Source: an uncultured Collinsella sp. (GTDB taxonomy: Bacteria > Actinomycetota > Coriobacteriia > Coriobacteriales > Coriobacteriaceae). From it: a DNA stretch of 50,610 nucleotides. A model generated the notes under the pieces. That model was not told where the DNA came from and searched no databases. It saw only the letters and a list, made by a program, of their open reading frames with translations. The stretch is from assembly GCA_934630735.1 (NCBI GenBank), contig CAKTWK010000015.1, positions 1 through 50,610 on the forward strand. The letters run 5' to 3'. The position numbers and the translations under genes were made by a program. Positions 16,409 through 24,489 of the stretch are shown here, piece after piece (position 1 is the first letter of the stretch; every line of letters begins with the position of its first letter).

Positions 16409-17509
16409 GTGGAATATCTCGAGAACCCGTTTACCCCCAGTTTTGGTGAGGTTCCTGCTCATCTCGCTGGCAGACAACAGATTATTCGGGATTTGGACCG
16501 TGCCTTCTTGAGTCAGCGCAGGCGCCCGGAATTGACCTCGATCTTCTCAGGCGCGCGTGGAACCGGCAAAACCGCTCTCATGTCGTCGCTTGCGACAAGG
16601 GCAGAATCCCACGGCTGGATTGCCGTAAAGACGACCGCGCTCCCGGGAATGCTTGAGGAAATCGAGTTCGGGGCGAAACGTGCTGCAGGCCATCTCATCG
16701 ACCCGTCTAACGACTTCGAAGTAACCGGTCTCGGAATTGCACCATTCGGCAGCATCGAGGTCAATCGCGTTCATGATGTCTCAACCTGGCGCTATCGCAT
16801 GAGCGACATCATCGACCAGCTCAACGAGGCGGGCACCGGACTGCTCGTCACGGTTGATGAGGTCGATCCGACGCTCGACGAGATGATTCAGCTCGCGGCC
16901 ACGTATCAGCACTTTGTGACCGATGGAAAACGCGTCGCCCTGCTCATGGCGGGACTTCCCAACAACGTCTCGACGTTGCTGAACCACAAGACGGTCTCGT
17001 TCCTTCGCCGCGCTCAACAATATCATCTGGGTCGCATTGCCGACTATGACGTGCGCGAGGCCCTAATTCGCACAATCCAGGAAAACGACCGCTTGGCAGA
17101 TGCCGAGGGAATCGATAAGGCCGTTCGCTCGATTTCGGGCTTTCCCTTCCTTTTGCAGCTTGTGGGTTACCGCGCCTGGGATCTCACGAGCAACTCGAGG
17201 GAAATATCATCTCGCGACTTTGATCAGGGAATCAAAATCGCACGCGATGAAATGGACGACCGGATCCTCGCGGCAACCTATCGGGAACTCACTGCAGAGG
17301 ACAAGCGATTCCTCATCGCCATGCTCGATGACGAGGAAGAGTCAACCACCGCCGACCTTGTCGAGCGCCTTAAGCGTTCGCCACAACAGGTCTCCCGCTA
17401 CCGACGCCGCATGATAGACGCAGGCATTATTGGGGAACGCGGGCGCGGTCTCGTTGCTTTTGAATTACCGTTCTTCCGTGACTATCTCGCCGCTCAATGC
17501 GTGAAATAG
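16409..17509 (+). CDS. AAA ATPase with C-terminal winged helix
   Basis: A 366-residue protein of the Orc1/Cdc6-like STAND/AAA group. It has the start NPFTPSFGEVPAHLAGR, Walker A GARGTGKTAL near 51-60, Walker B LLVTVDEVD near 149-157, and FLRRAQQYHLG near 197. Residues 295-360 form a winged helix (QVSRYRRRMIDAGIIGERG). It starts at GTG with AAAGGAGA upstream. It is paralogous to the gene at 20058-21176 (shared NPF-P start, VSFLRRAQQ, FLLQLVGYRAW). Palindromes bound it on both sides. Family members are often associated with mobile or defence loci, but the function here is unknown. Confidence 0.82.
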   Translation: MEYLENPFTPSFGEVPAHLAGRQQIIRDLDRAFLSQRRRPELTSIFSGARGTGKTALMSSLATRAESHGWIAVKTTALPGMLEEIEFGAKRAAGHLIDPSNDFEVTGLGIAPFGSIEVNRVHDVSTWRYRMSDIIDQLNEAGTGLLVTVDEVDPTLDEMIQLAATYQHFVTDGKRVALLMAGLPNNVSTLLNHKTVSFLRRAQQYHLGRIADYDVREALIRTIQENDRLADAEGIDKAVRSISGFPFLLQLVGYRAWDLTSNSREISSRDFDQGIKIARDEMDDRILAATYRELTAEDKRFLIAMLDDEEESTTADLVERLKRSPQQVSRYRRRMIDAGIIGERGRGLVAFELPFFRDYLAAQCVK

Positions 17510-17512
17510 GTA

Positions 17513-17550
17513 CCAATGTGACAAAGGAAACTGTCCCTTTGTCACATTCG
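17513..17550. repeat. TGTGACAAAGGG palindrome, copy 2
   Basis: A 13-bp perfect core stem (17515-17527 with 17536-17548), extended by CC/GG at the ends. It lies between the convergent AAA ATPase and UvrA-like genes, where it could end both transcripts. It shares arms with copies at 16257 and 21244. Confidence 0.82.
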
Positions 17551-17551
17551 G

Positions 17552-20065
17552 TTAGAGGTAGCGACCGGTGATGCTTGCGGAGCAGGCTGCAATGTCGCCC
17601 GGCGTACCGGCGCAGACGATTTGCCCGCCGGCGTCGCCACCGCCCGGGCCCATGTCGATCACGTAATCGGCGTTACGGATAAGGTCGAGGTCGTGCTCGA
17701 TCACGACGACTGTGGCGCCCTTGGCAACGAGGCCGTCGAACACACTCAGCAACACCTGAACATCGAGCGGGTGCAGGCCAATCGTGGGCTCGTCGAATAC
17801 GAATACGGCATCGTCCTGCACGCGGCCCATCTCGCTCGCGAGTTTAAGACGCTGCGCCTCGCCGCCCGAAAGCGCCGGTGTGGGCTCACCGAGTGTGAGA
17901 TAACCCAGGCCCAGGTCATGCAAGATCTGCAAGCGCGCCTGAACTTTCTTGAGTCCCAGTGTGGCGTCGAGGGCCTCGTCCGCACTCATATCCATGAGCT
18001 GCGGCAACGTAAGCAGGCTCCCGTCCTTGCCCTCGCGATGGATATGCGAAGCCGCGTCTGCATAGCGAGAGCCGCGGCATGCGGGACAGACGATCTCGAC
18101 ATCGGGCAAAAACTGCACGTCGAGCGGTATCGAGCCCGTGCCATCGCACGTAGAGCAGCGCAAGGCACCGGTGTTGTAGCTAAAGGCACCCGCCTTATAT
18201 CCCGCCGCCTTGGCCTCGGACGTACGGGCGAAGGCGCGGCGCAGCTCGTCGTGGATATCGGCATAGGTCGCTACCGTCGAGCGCACGTTGGCGCCGATGG
18301 GCGTGGCATCAATCAGGTTGGCGCGTGCGATGCCCTCGGCATCGACCCAGCGCACGTGGGCAGGCAGGCGCTCGCTGGCCGCCCGCGCCTTGAGTGCGGG
18401 AATGAGCGTCTCGAGCACCAACGTCGTCTTGCCCGAACCCGATACGCCCGTCACCGCAACCAAGCGACCGCGCGGGATATCGACTTCGAGCGGCTTGACG
18501 GTATGGATGGCATCGGTCGCCATGCGGATATGGCCCTGGTCGAACATTTCGTCGTCAGCCACCTGCGGCCGCAAGCGCTTGGGCTCCGAGCGCAAAAACG
18601 GAGCGATGCGGCTGCCCTGCGATTGCTCGACCTCAGCCACCGTACCGGCGGCGATCACATTACCGCCTCCTGCTCCGGCAACGGGGCCCATCTCGACCAG
18701 ATAATCGGCTTCCGCCAATACGCGCGTGTCGTGATCGACAACGACCACGGTGTTGCCGTCATCCACCAAATCGCGCATCACGCCTACCAGGCCGTCGACA
18801 TTGGCAGGATGCAGACCGATCGAGGGCTCGTCGAGCACATACAGCACGCCCGTCGATCGGTTGCGCACCACGCGGGCGAGCTGCACACGCTGGCGCTCAC
18901 CCGTGGAGAGCGTAGCACCGGCGCGGTCGAGCGAGAGGTAATCGAGCCCCAGGTCGACCAGGCGACGAGCCGTGCTCAAAAACGAATCGCAGATATCCGC
19001 TGCCATGGGCTGCATCTCGTCCGGCAAGGATGCGGGCACCCCACGCACCCACTCAATCGCCTCACCCAACGTCATGGCCGCGGCCTGCGCCAGATTGATA
19101 CCGCGCACCTGGGGCTGGCGCGCAACCTCGGAGAGACGCGTGCCGCCGCAGTCACGGCACGGGCCCTCGCGCAAAAAGCGAGCCACGCGCTTTAGTCCCT
19201 TATCGTCCTTAACCTTGGCGAGCGCGTTCTCGACGGTATAGACGGCGTTGTAATAGGTAAAGTCGAGCGGCGTGGCGCCCTCGCCGTTTTTGGGAACGTA
19301 GAGAATATGCTTCTTAACCGCCGGACCATGGAACACGATGTCGCGCTCTTGAGGTGTGAGCTGGTTAAACGGCACATCGGTACGCACACCCATCTCGCCG
19401 GCTACCTGCTTCATCAAGTCCCACATGAGCGTGCCCCAGGGAAGCACCGCGCCTTCGTTGATGGTCTTGGACTCGTCGGGCACCAGGCTCGCTTCGTCCA
19501 CCTCGCGCATGACACCGGTACCGCCACAGGTGGGGCATGCACCGCCGCTATTGAAAGCCAAATCCTCGGCACTCGGCGCGTAGAACTCGCGGCCGCATGT
19601 CGAACACGTGAGCGACAGGCCTGCGGCCACGTTAAGGCTCGGCTCCACACGCGCCCCGCAATGTGGGCACACGTGATGGGCACAGCGGCTAAAGAGCAAA
19701 CGCAGACTGTTGTTGAGCTCGGTCATGGTGCCAAAGGTCGAGCGTACGCCCGGCACACTAGGGCGCTGATGCAACGCGAGCGCCGCCGGCACGTGCAGCA
19801 CTTCATCCACCTGAGCGTGCTCGGCCTGGGTGAGCCGTCGGCGGGTATAGGTGCTGAGCGCCTCCAGGTAACGGCGCGAGCCCTCGGCATAAAGAACTCC
19901 CAGCGCCAGCGAGCTCTTGCCCGACCCCGACACGCCGGCAATACCCACGAGCTTTCCCAGCGGAATATCGATATTGATGTCCTTAAGGTTGTGTACGCGC
20001 GCACCACGCACCTCGATAGCTTGCGGGCTCATCTTCTGTTCCGTCACCTTTATCACCCTACTCAT
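17552..20065 (-). CDS. UvrA-like ATP-binding protein (class II)
   Basis: About 837 residues with two ABC cassettes. Cassette 1: GVSGSGKSSL, signature LSTGERQRVQLARVV, Walker B VLYVLDEPSIGLH. Cassette 2: GVSGSGKTTL, LSGGEAQRLKLASE, VFVFDEPTIGLH. Zinc motifs are CPHCG...CSTCG, CPTCGG, CRDCGG and CSTCDG...CPACRG. It is about 100 residues shorter than housekeeping UvrA (~940), as in UvrA2/DrrC-type paralogues linked to tolerance of DNA-binding drugs. The ATG at 20065 overlaps the upstream AAA ATPase stop by eight bases, so the two are coupled; an ATG at 20032 is an alternative. The chromosomal uvrA is presumably elsewhere. Confidence 0.86.
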   Translation of the reverse strand: MSRVIKVTEQKMSPQAIEVRGARVHNLKDINIDIPLGKLVGIAGVSGSGKSSLALGVLYAEGSRRYLEALSTYTRRRLTQAEHAQVDEVLHVPAALALHQRPSVPGVRSTFGTMTELNNSLRLLFSRCAHHVCPHCGARVEPSLNVAAGLSLTCSTCGREFYAPSAEDLAFNSGGACPTCGGTGVMREVDEASLVPDESKTINEGAVLPWGTLMWDLMKQVAGEMGVRTDVPFNQLTPQERDIVFHGPAVKKHILYVPKNGEGATPLDFTYYNAVYTVENALAKVKDDKGLKRVARFLREGPCRDCGGTRLSEVARQPQVRGINLAQAAAMTLGEAIEWVRGVPASLPDEMQPMAADICDSFLSTARRLVDLGLDYLSLDRAGATLSTGERQRVQLARVVRNRSTGVLYVLDEPSIGLHPANVDGLVGVMRDLVDDGNTVVVVDHDTRVLAEADYLVEMGPVAGAGGGNVIAAGTVAEVEQSQGSRIAPFLRSEPKRLRPQVADDEMFDQGHIRMATDAIHTVKPLEVDIPRGRLVAVTGVSGSGKTTLVLETLIPALKARAASERLPAHVRWVDAEGIARANLIDATPIGANVRSTVATYADIHDELRRAFARTSEAKAAGYKAGAFSYNTGALRCSTCDGTGSIPLDVQFLPDVEIVCPACRGSRYADAASHIHREGKDGSLLTLPQLMDMSADEALDATLGLKKVQARLQILHDLGLGYLTLGEPTPALSGGEAQRLKLASEMGRVQDDAVFVFDEPTIGLHPLDVQVLLSVFDGLVAKGATVVVIEHDLDLIRNADYVIDMGPGGGDAGGQIVCAGTPGDIAACSASITGRYL

Positions 20066-21176
20066 GCCATAAAATACGGTCGCGGATGTACTCGCCCAGC
20101 ATGGGCACGGTAAACCGCACAAGGCCGTATCCGGCGGCCTCGATGACGCGCTCGCGAATCAGGCTTGCGCGATATTTACTCGCCCAGCTCTGAGTGCGAT
20201 CGCAGCGCTCAATGATATCCGCCATGCGCGTCGGCTTACCCTCGTCAGTAGCCATGGCCTCGATAAAAAGGCGCTGTGGACTGCGCAGCCCGTAATACAG
20301 GGGCGCATCGACCGCTTCGTAGAACTCGGAGACGGCATCCGCATGGCCATCCTCGACATCGCGTCTTTCAATGACTCGCGAGTTGCGCCGGACAGCAGAG
20401 CGCCACATGTAATATCCCACCAGCTGAACCATATAGGGATGCCCCATGCTCTTGTGTGCCGCAAGGTCCGCCGTCTCCGCGTCAACGCAAAGGCCAGCGT
20501 CTTTAACCGTCTGGATATATGAATCGCGCACCTTGGGCAAAGATATCGCCCCCAGCGTACGCTGCTGGGCACGCCGCAAAAACGTCACGCTCGGCTCTTC
20601 GAGCAGATCGTCAACCATACTGGGTAAGCCGGCGAACACCAGCGCAAGACCGCGCTGGTCGCTATCGGACAAGCCCGTGGCATCCTGATCTCCGAGCACC
20701 TGCTGATAGAGAACGGCAAGAGCCGCCAGTTCCTCGATAGACGCAGATTGTGCCTCGTCAATCGCAAACAGGATGCCCTTGCCTGGACCGAGCTTCTTGA
20801 GGCGCTCGTTGACCAGCCCCCGCAACGTCTCGCCCTTTGCCCGAGCCGCCTCGACCGACATCCGGCCAAACGACGGCCCAAACTCCATTGACGTCACAAC
20901 GGGTTTATTCAAGCGAAGCGCGTCGGCCAGGCGATCGCACAAGCCAAGCGAAGCGGAATCGGAGACAACCGCCCATCCGCGCTCGCTGGCTAGACGTTGC
21001 AGCTCCCGCAGGAGAACCGTTTTACCGCAGCCGCGGTTTCCCGTAATGAGCATGAGCCTGCCCGGCGCTCCGGCGCCGTTATCGAGCCCTTCCTCGAAAT
21101 CTTCGACGACCGACTCGCGACCGATGAGCATCGGGGGCCGCTTGCCTGCCGTCGGCTTAAAGGGATTTGGATTCAT
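20058..21176 (-). CDS. AAA ATPase, paralogue, coupled to UvrA-like gene
   Basis: A 372-residue protein with the start NPNPFKPTAGKRPPMLIGRE, Walker A GNRGCGKTVLL near 46, Walker B GILFAIDEAQ near 135, and TFLRRAQQRTLG near 198. The C-terminal winged helix spans about 305-365. It is related to the ATPase at 16409 but diverged. GAGGAGG precedes the ATG. Upstream are three exact 10-bp direct repeats, suggesting controlled expression. Overlap with the UvrA-like start suggests the pair works together, perhaps in DNA binding or drug tolerance. This is an inference from layout. Confidence 0.83.
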   Translation of the reverse strand: MNPNPFKPTAGKRPPMLIGRESVVEDFEEGLDNGAGAPGRLMLITGNRGCGKTVLLRELQRLASERGWAVVSDSASLGLCDRLADALRLNKPVVTSMEFGPSFGRMSVEAARAKGETLRGLVNERLKKLGPGKGILFAIDEAQSASIEELAALAVLYQQVLGDQDATGLSDSDQRGLALVFAGLPSMVDDLLEEPSVTFLRRAQQRTLGAISLPKVRDSYIQTVKDAGLCVDAETADLAAHKSMGHPYMVQLVGYYMWRSAVRRNSRVIERRDVEDGHADAVSEFYEAVDAPLYYGLRSPQRLFIEAMATDEGKPTRMADIIERCDRTQSWASKYRASLIRERVIEAAGYGLVRFTVPMLGEYIRDRILWHE

Positions 21177-21210
21177 GCCGGCCTCCTCGGATTGGCAAAC
21201 CCTGATAATA

Positions 21211-21240
21211 GTTATACCAACTTATACCAAGTTATACCAA
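21211..21240 (-). promoter_or_regulatory. Three tandem 10-bp iterons (TTGGTATAAs)
   Basis: Three consecutive decamers, GTTATACCAA, CTTATACCAA and GTTATACCAA on the plus strand, differ only at the first base. A 10-bp period places each on the same DNA face, as expected of an operator. Read on the minus strand, TTGGTA of the first copy and TATAAC of the third are 18 bp apart and may form the promoter of the AAA ATPase gene at 21176. Confidence 0.6.
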
Positions 21241-21243
21241 TAG

Positions 21244-21276
21244 CATGTGACAAAGGGGCTGTCCCTTTGTCATATG
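21244..21276. repeat. TGTGACAAAGGG palindrome, copy 3
   Basis: A 14-bp stem (21244-21257 with 21263-21276) with one G-T pair. It includes the TGA stop of the TetM-like gene (21270-21272). Arms match the palindromes at 16257 and 17513. Confidence 0.82.
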
Positions 21277-23273
21277 TGGCCGAAAAACTCGGCGTCTGCT
21301 GCTCGCCAGGGGCGGAAGGTGGCGGGATCGACCTTTACGTGCGCCGCGGCGGGTACGTCGTACCATTTGACCGTGTAACCGGCGCCGTGGGCGCAAAAGA
21401 CCGAGTCGGGCGTGTTGGGCAGATCGGCCTCGGGCTCGTAGGCGGCAGCCTCGATTACGTGCTCGCCATCATGACAGGCCGCATAACCGGCGAACTCCAG
21501 GTACAGATGCCCGCGACCGCTCGTGTAGGCAGCCACCTCCAGCGCATAATCCTGCACCTCGGATGCCGGCACGCGACCCACAAGCTTCGCCCGGTCGCCC
21601 GCCATCGTCGGCGGCTCGTACTCGGCACCCATGCGCGTGGCGTCTGAGAGCGCCCGGCCCACGCACTCCCCCGGCACCTCGAGCTCAAAGTGGTACCACG
21701 GCTCCAGCAGCACCACCGCGCCCGCCTCACGCGCCCGCATCAAACCCTGGCGAATCGCGCGATACGTGGCCTGGCGAAAATCGCCGCCCTCGGCGTGTTT
21801 GGCATGCGCGCGGCCGCCCGTGAGCGTAATGCGCACATCGGTGATGGGCGAGCCGGTCAGCACGCCCAGGTGGTCGCGCTCCATGGCGTTGGTGAGTGCC
21901 AGACGCTGCCAGTTAAGATCGAGCTCGTCGGTCGAGGTCACGGTGCCAAACTGCACGCCCGAACCTGCTGGCAACGGCTCCAGGCGCAAATGCACCTCGG
22001 CATAGTGGCGCAGCGGCTCAAAGTGGCCCACGCCCTCGACCGGCTGCGAGATCGTCTCCTTATAGAGAATGCCGCCAGACTCAAACTCGACCGAAAGGCC
22101 AAAACGATCGGCCAGCACGCGCTGCACGACCTCGAGTTGCACGGCGCCCATCAACTGCAAATGGATCTGCTCAAGATGCGTATTCCAGCTTACGCCGAGC
22201 ATGGGATCTTCGTCCGCCAACTCACTCAGCGCTTTAAACACCGCATGAACGTCGTGTTCGCCCGGCAGCACCGTATAGGTGAGGACCGGAGCGATGACGG
22301 GCGCATCGCCCGCGGGCTCCGTGCCCAGGGCGTCCCCTGGGCGAACGTGCGCAAGACCCGTCACGGCGCAAATACCGCCAGCAGCAACTTCTTGGGCAAG
22401 CTCATACTTCTCGCCGTTATAGATGCGTACCTGATCGACCTTCTGTTCCCACGCCTCGGCACTGGAATGCCCGCTGATCATCTGTTTTGCGCGCAGCGTG
22501 CCGCCGGTCACTTTAACCCAAGCCAAGCGCTCGCCACGATCCCCGCGGCTGACACGATAGACGCGCGCGGCAAACTCCGGGAGCCACGCCTGCTCACGAA
22601 TCAGCGCGCATATACCATCCAGCAGCTCGTCAACGCCTTGGTCCTTGAGCGCCGAGCCGGCAAAGCAGGGAAAGAGCTTGCGCTCGGCAACCATGCGCGA
22701 CAGCGTTGCGACAGAAAGCTCACCCGCTTCAAGAAACTCCTCGAGCGCCGCTTCGTCCAACGCAGCAGCGTCCTCCTGAACGGCGCCGCCCGCCAGCAGT
22801 TCGTTGACATCCAGGCAGCCCTCGGAAAGACGCTGCCCCAGCTGTGCCAGCAAAACATCGCGACCGGGATTCTCCAAATCGATTTTGTTGATAAAGATGA
22901 ACGTCGGGATGTCATAGCGTGCAAGCAGGCGCCACAGGGTTTCGGTGTGCCCCTGCACGCCATCGTTGGCACCCACAACCAAAATCGCATAGTCGAGCGC
23001 GCGCAGCGTGCGCTCCGCCTCGGCAGAAAAATCGACGTGGCCGGGTGCATCCACGAGCATGACGTGGGCATCGCCGTGGTCGAGCACGGCCTGCGACGAG
23101 AAGATCGTAATGCCGCGCTCGCGCTCGATCGCGTTCGTGTCCAGGTGCGAATCGCCATCGTCCACACGGCCGCGTTTGCGAATGCGGCCCGCGTTGAACA
23201 GCATAGCCTCGGCCAGCGTGGTCTTGCCGGCATCGACATGTGCCAAGATTCCAACGACCGCTTGCTTCGACAT
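21270..23273 (-). CDS. TetM/EF-G-like ribosomal GTPase
   Basis: A 667-residue translational GTPase. G1 is AHVDAGKT near 11-18, G2 RERGIT near 53, G3 DAPGH near 77-81, G4 NKID near 131. Domain order follows EF-G and Tet(M): G domain, beta-barrel, then domains III-V with the tail TPDSVFCAHGAGYTVKWYDV. The size (about 640-670) and short G domain fit the tetracycline ribosomal-protection family rather than housekeeping EF-G (~700). Codon use is that of the chromosome, unlike imported tet genes. AGAGGAGAG fixes the ATG at 23273. It may protect ribosomes or be an uncharacterised chromosomal paralogue; resistance is not proven. Confidence 0.83.
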   Translation of the reverse strand: MSKQAVVGILAHVDAGKTTLAEAMLFNAGRIRKRGRVDDGDSHLDTNAIERERGITIFSSQAVLDHGDAHVMLVDAPGHVDFSAEAERTLRALDYAILVVGANDGVQGHTETLWRLLARYDIPTFIFINKIDLENPGRDVLLAQLGQRLSEGCLDVNELLAGGAVQEDAAALDEAALEEFLEAGELSVATLSRMVAERKLFPCFAGSALKDQGVDELLDGICALIREQAWLPEFAARVYRVSRGDRGERLAWVKVTGGTLRAKQMISGHSSAEAWEQKVDQVRIYNGEKYELAQEVAAGGICAVTGLAHVRPGDALGTEPAGDAPVIAPVLTYTVLPGEHDVHAVFKALSELADEDPMLGVSWNTHLEQIHLQLMGAVQLEVVQRVLADRFGLSVEFESGGILYKETISQPVEGVGHFEPLRHYAEVHLRLEPLPAGSGVQFGTVTSTDELDLNWQRLALTNAMERDHLGVLTGSPITDVRITLTGGRAHAKHAEGGDFRQATYRAIRQGLMRAREAGAVVLLEPWYHFELEVPGECVGRALSDATRMGAEYEPPTMAGDRAKLVGRVPASEVQDYALEVAAYTSGRGHLYLEFAGYAACHDGEHVIEAAAYEPEADLPNTPDSVFCAHGAGYTVKWYDVPAAAHVKVDPATFRPWRAADAEFFGHI

Positions 23274-23516
23274 GGCTCTCCTCTTATTACAAGCCCATCG
23301 CACGCGGCAACGGGCATCCTCGTTCCACACTGGATGATACAATTTACGGGCCGGCGGGCGAAGCGGGCCCTATCCCCCGACCGAGCTCATCGCCCTGCGT
23401 TGCCGCGCGGCGATTTTCGTAGGTTCGCGCCTTGCGAAAGCCGGCACCTCCCCTTTTTGTCCGCCCGGACTCATCTGGGCGGTAACAACGCGAGCCCCAC
23501 AACGACGCGTTTTAAC
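23274..23516. other. Intergenic leader upstream of TetM-like gene
   Basis: No ORF with a ribosome site. The stretch is G+C-rich and can form short stems, such as CCGCCC (23461-23466) with GGGCGG (23477-23482). A possible minus-strand -10 (TATCAT) lies near 23332-23337. A regulated leader for the GTPase gene is possible, but no known RNA family was recognised. Confidence 0.3.
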
Positions 23517-23545
23517 AAAAATGGCCCCACTCGAGGCCATTTTTT
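23517..23545 (-). terminator. Terminator after GNAT gene
   Basis: A 10-bp stem (23517-23526 with 23535-23544), an 8-base loop and A/T runs on both sides, so it can work in either direction. It follows the minus-strand GNAT gene by 34 bases. Confidence 0.8.
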
Positions 23546-23578
23546 ATTTGAGCTGGGTGATGATACGTGCCTTGGCTC

Positions 23579-24070
23579 CTACGCCTCGCGCAGCCAATCA
23601 AACGCGACGCGCGGCGTACCGTCCGACACATATACGATACCGGCGCGCTTAAACCCGGCCTTGGCGATGGCGCCCTGCATGGGCAAGTTGTCCTCGTGCG
23701 TGTCGATACGCAGATGGTCAGCGCGTTCCTTGGCAAAGGCAAACATCGCAGCCGCGATACCGTGCACGGTGCCGTCGGACGCCACTCGGTGCAGTACGGC
23801 ATACGGAGTGTCGCTACGCCATTGCCCGTCCTCAATGACGTCATAGCACTCGTCCGGCCCCGGCAAAAGGGCAAACGTCGCCACCACGCGACCGTCGACT
23901 TCGCACACGTAACTGCCATCAGCGGCAATATCGGCAGCCAGCTGCTCGGCCGAAGGCGTGCCCTCGGGCCACTGCGTGGCGTTGCCATGTGCGCGCATAA
24001 AGGCGCGGGCCGCGTCATAGATAGCCATGACGGCGGGAATGTCGGTATCGAGGGTTTTTCTGATCATCAC
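23579..24070 (-). CDS. GNAT-family acetyltransferase
   Basis: 163 residues. It has the N-terminal IRKTLDTDIPAVMAIYDAA, a central strand with VVATFALLPG, a motif A region where HRVASDGTVHGIAAAMFAFA replaces R-x-x-G-x-G/A (VASDGTVHGI), and a C-terminal NLPMQGAIAKAGFKRAGIVY typical of GNATs. The acceptor is unknown. Two adjacent ATGs (24070 and 24067) follow GAGGT. An inverted repeat lies in the promoter region it shares with the divergent gene at 24145. Confidence 0.83.
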   Translation of the reverse strand: MMIRKTLDTDIPAVMAIYDAARAFMRAHGNATQWPEGTPSAEQLAADIAADGSYVCEVDGRVVATFALLPGPDECYDVIEDGQWRSDTPYAVLHRVASDGTVHGIAAAMFAFAKERADHLRIDTHEDNLPMQGAIAKAGFKRAGIVYVSDGTPRVAFDWLREA

Positions 24071-24088
24071 GCGGCGACCTCACGTTTA

Positions 24089-24120
24089 TTGGTATCACTT
24101 TGATTGAGCAATGATACCAA
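24089..24120. promoter_or_regulatory. TTGGTATCA inverted repeat in divergent promoter
   Basis: TTGGTATCA (24089-24097) and TGATACCAA (24112-24120) form a perfect 9-bp inverted repeat 14 bases apart, between divergent starts at 24070 and 24145. It is likely an operator. The half-site TTGGTAT is also the core of the iterons at 21211-21240. Confidence 0.5.
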
Positions 24121-24144
24121 CGTTTGGAGAGGAGCGCGAAGCAG

Positions 24145-24441
24145 ATGGGGAGCAAAAAGCGAGCCGCCTGGTCAAAAGCCAAAAGCGAGTTTTTGGGCGC
24201 TGCCACCGGCGGCGATATGGGCGACCTGTTTGCGCGCGAGGACGAGCGCCGCGACGCACTAGACGCCGAGCGCGATGAAGCCTGGCGCTACAAGTCGTGC
24301 GAACGCAAAAACCGTTACGACACACGCGCCGAAGCCGAGGCCGTTATGGCCGACTGCGAAAACCGCGGACGGCGTGGTTTGGCCTGCTACAAATGCGAAT
24401 ACTGCGGCGGCTGGCACCTGACGTCGCACCCTTGGAAATAG
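24145..24441 (+). CDS. Small hypothetical protein with CxxC zinc motif
   Basis: 98 residues, basic and helical at the start (MGSKKRAAWSKAKSEF), acidic in the middle, and ending with YKSCERKNRYDTRAEAEAVM and then CYKCEYCGGWHLTSHP. The terminal C-x2-C-x2-C and H-x3-H pattern suggests a zinc ribbon or knuckle, so nucleic-acid binding is plausible. The ATG at 24145 follows GAGGAG at long spacing; a TTG at 24124 is possible but less likely. I do not know its function. Confidence 0.7.
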   Translation: MGSKKRAAWSKAKSEFLGAATGGDMGDLFAREDERRDALDAERDEAWRYKSCERKNRYDTRAEAEAVMADCENRGRRGLACYKCEYCGGWHLTSHPWK

Positions 24442-24489
24442 ACCCCGCATCGGCACGGCGCTGGCGAAGCGCCAGCCATCGTGCACAAG

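Noticed and set aside
17621..19195. 524-codon open frame opposite the UvrA-like gene; similar long frames opposite the TetM-like gene (21690-23846) and prfC (43441-45030).
   Set aside because: All are mirror frames of conserved proteins with high third-position G+C; compositions are His/Arg/Ala-rich and no ribosome sites fit.
21270..23273. Housekeeping elongation factor G.
   Set aside because: About 30-40 residues shorter, with a Tet(M)-like N-terminus (VGILAHVDAGKTTL) and C-terminal tail; housekeeping EF-G is expected next to rpsL/rpsG.
23461..23482. Minus-strand CAGATGA-GTCC-GGGC-GGAC-AAAA resembles a hammerhead ribozyme core (CTGATGA, stem II, GAAA).
   Set aside because: Two invariant core bases differ, and no stems I and III are apparent around it; likely chance in a G+C-rich stem.
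23274..23516. A structured RNA such as SRP RNA, 6S RNA or RNase P RNA in the G+C-rich gap.
   Set aside because: None of the conserved core sequences of these RNAs is present.
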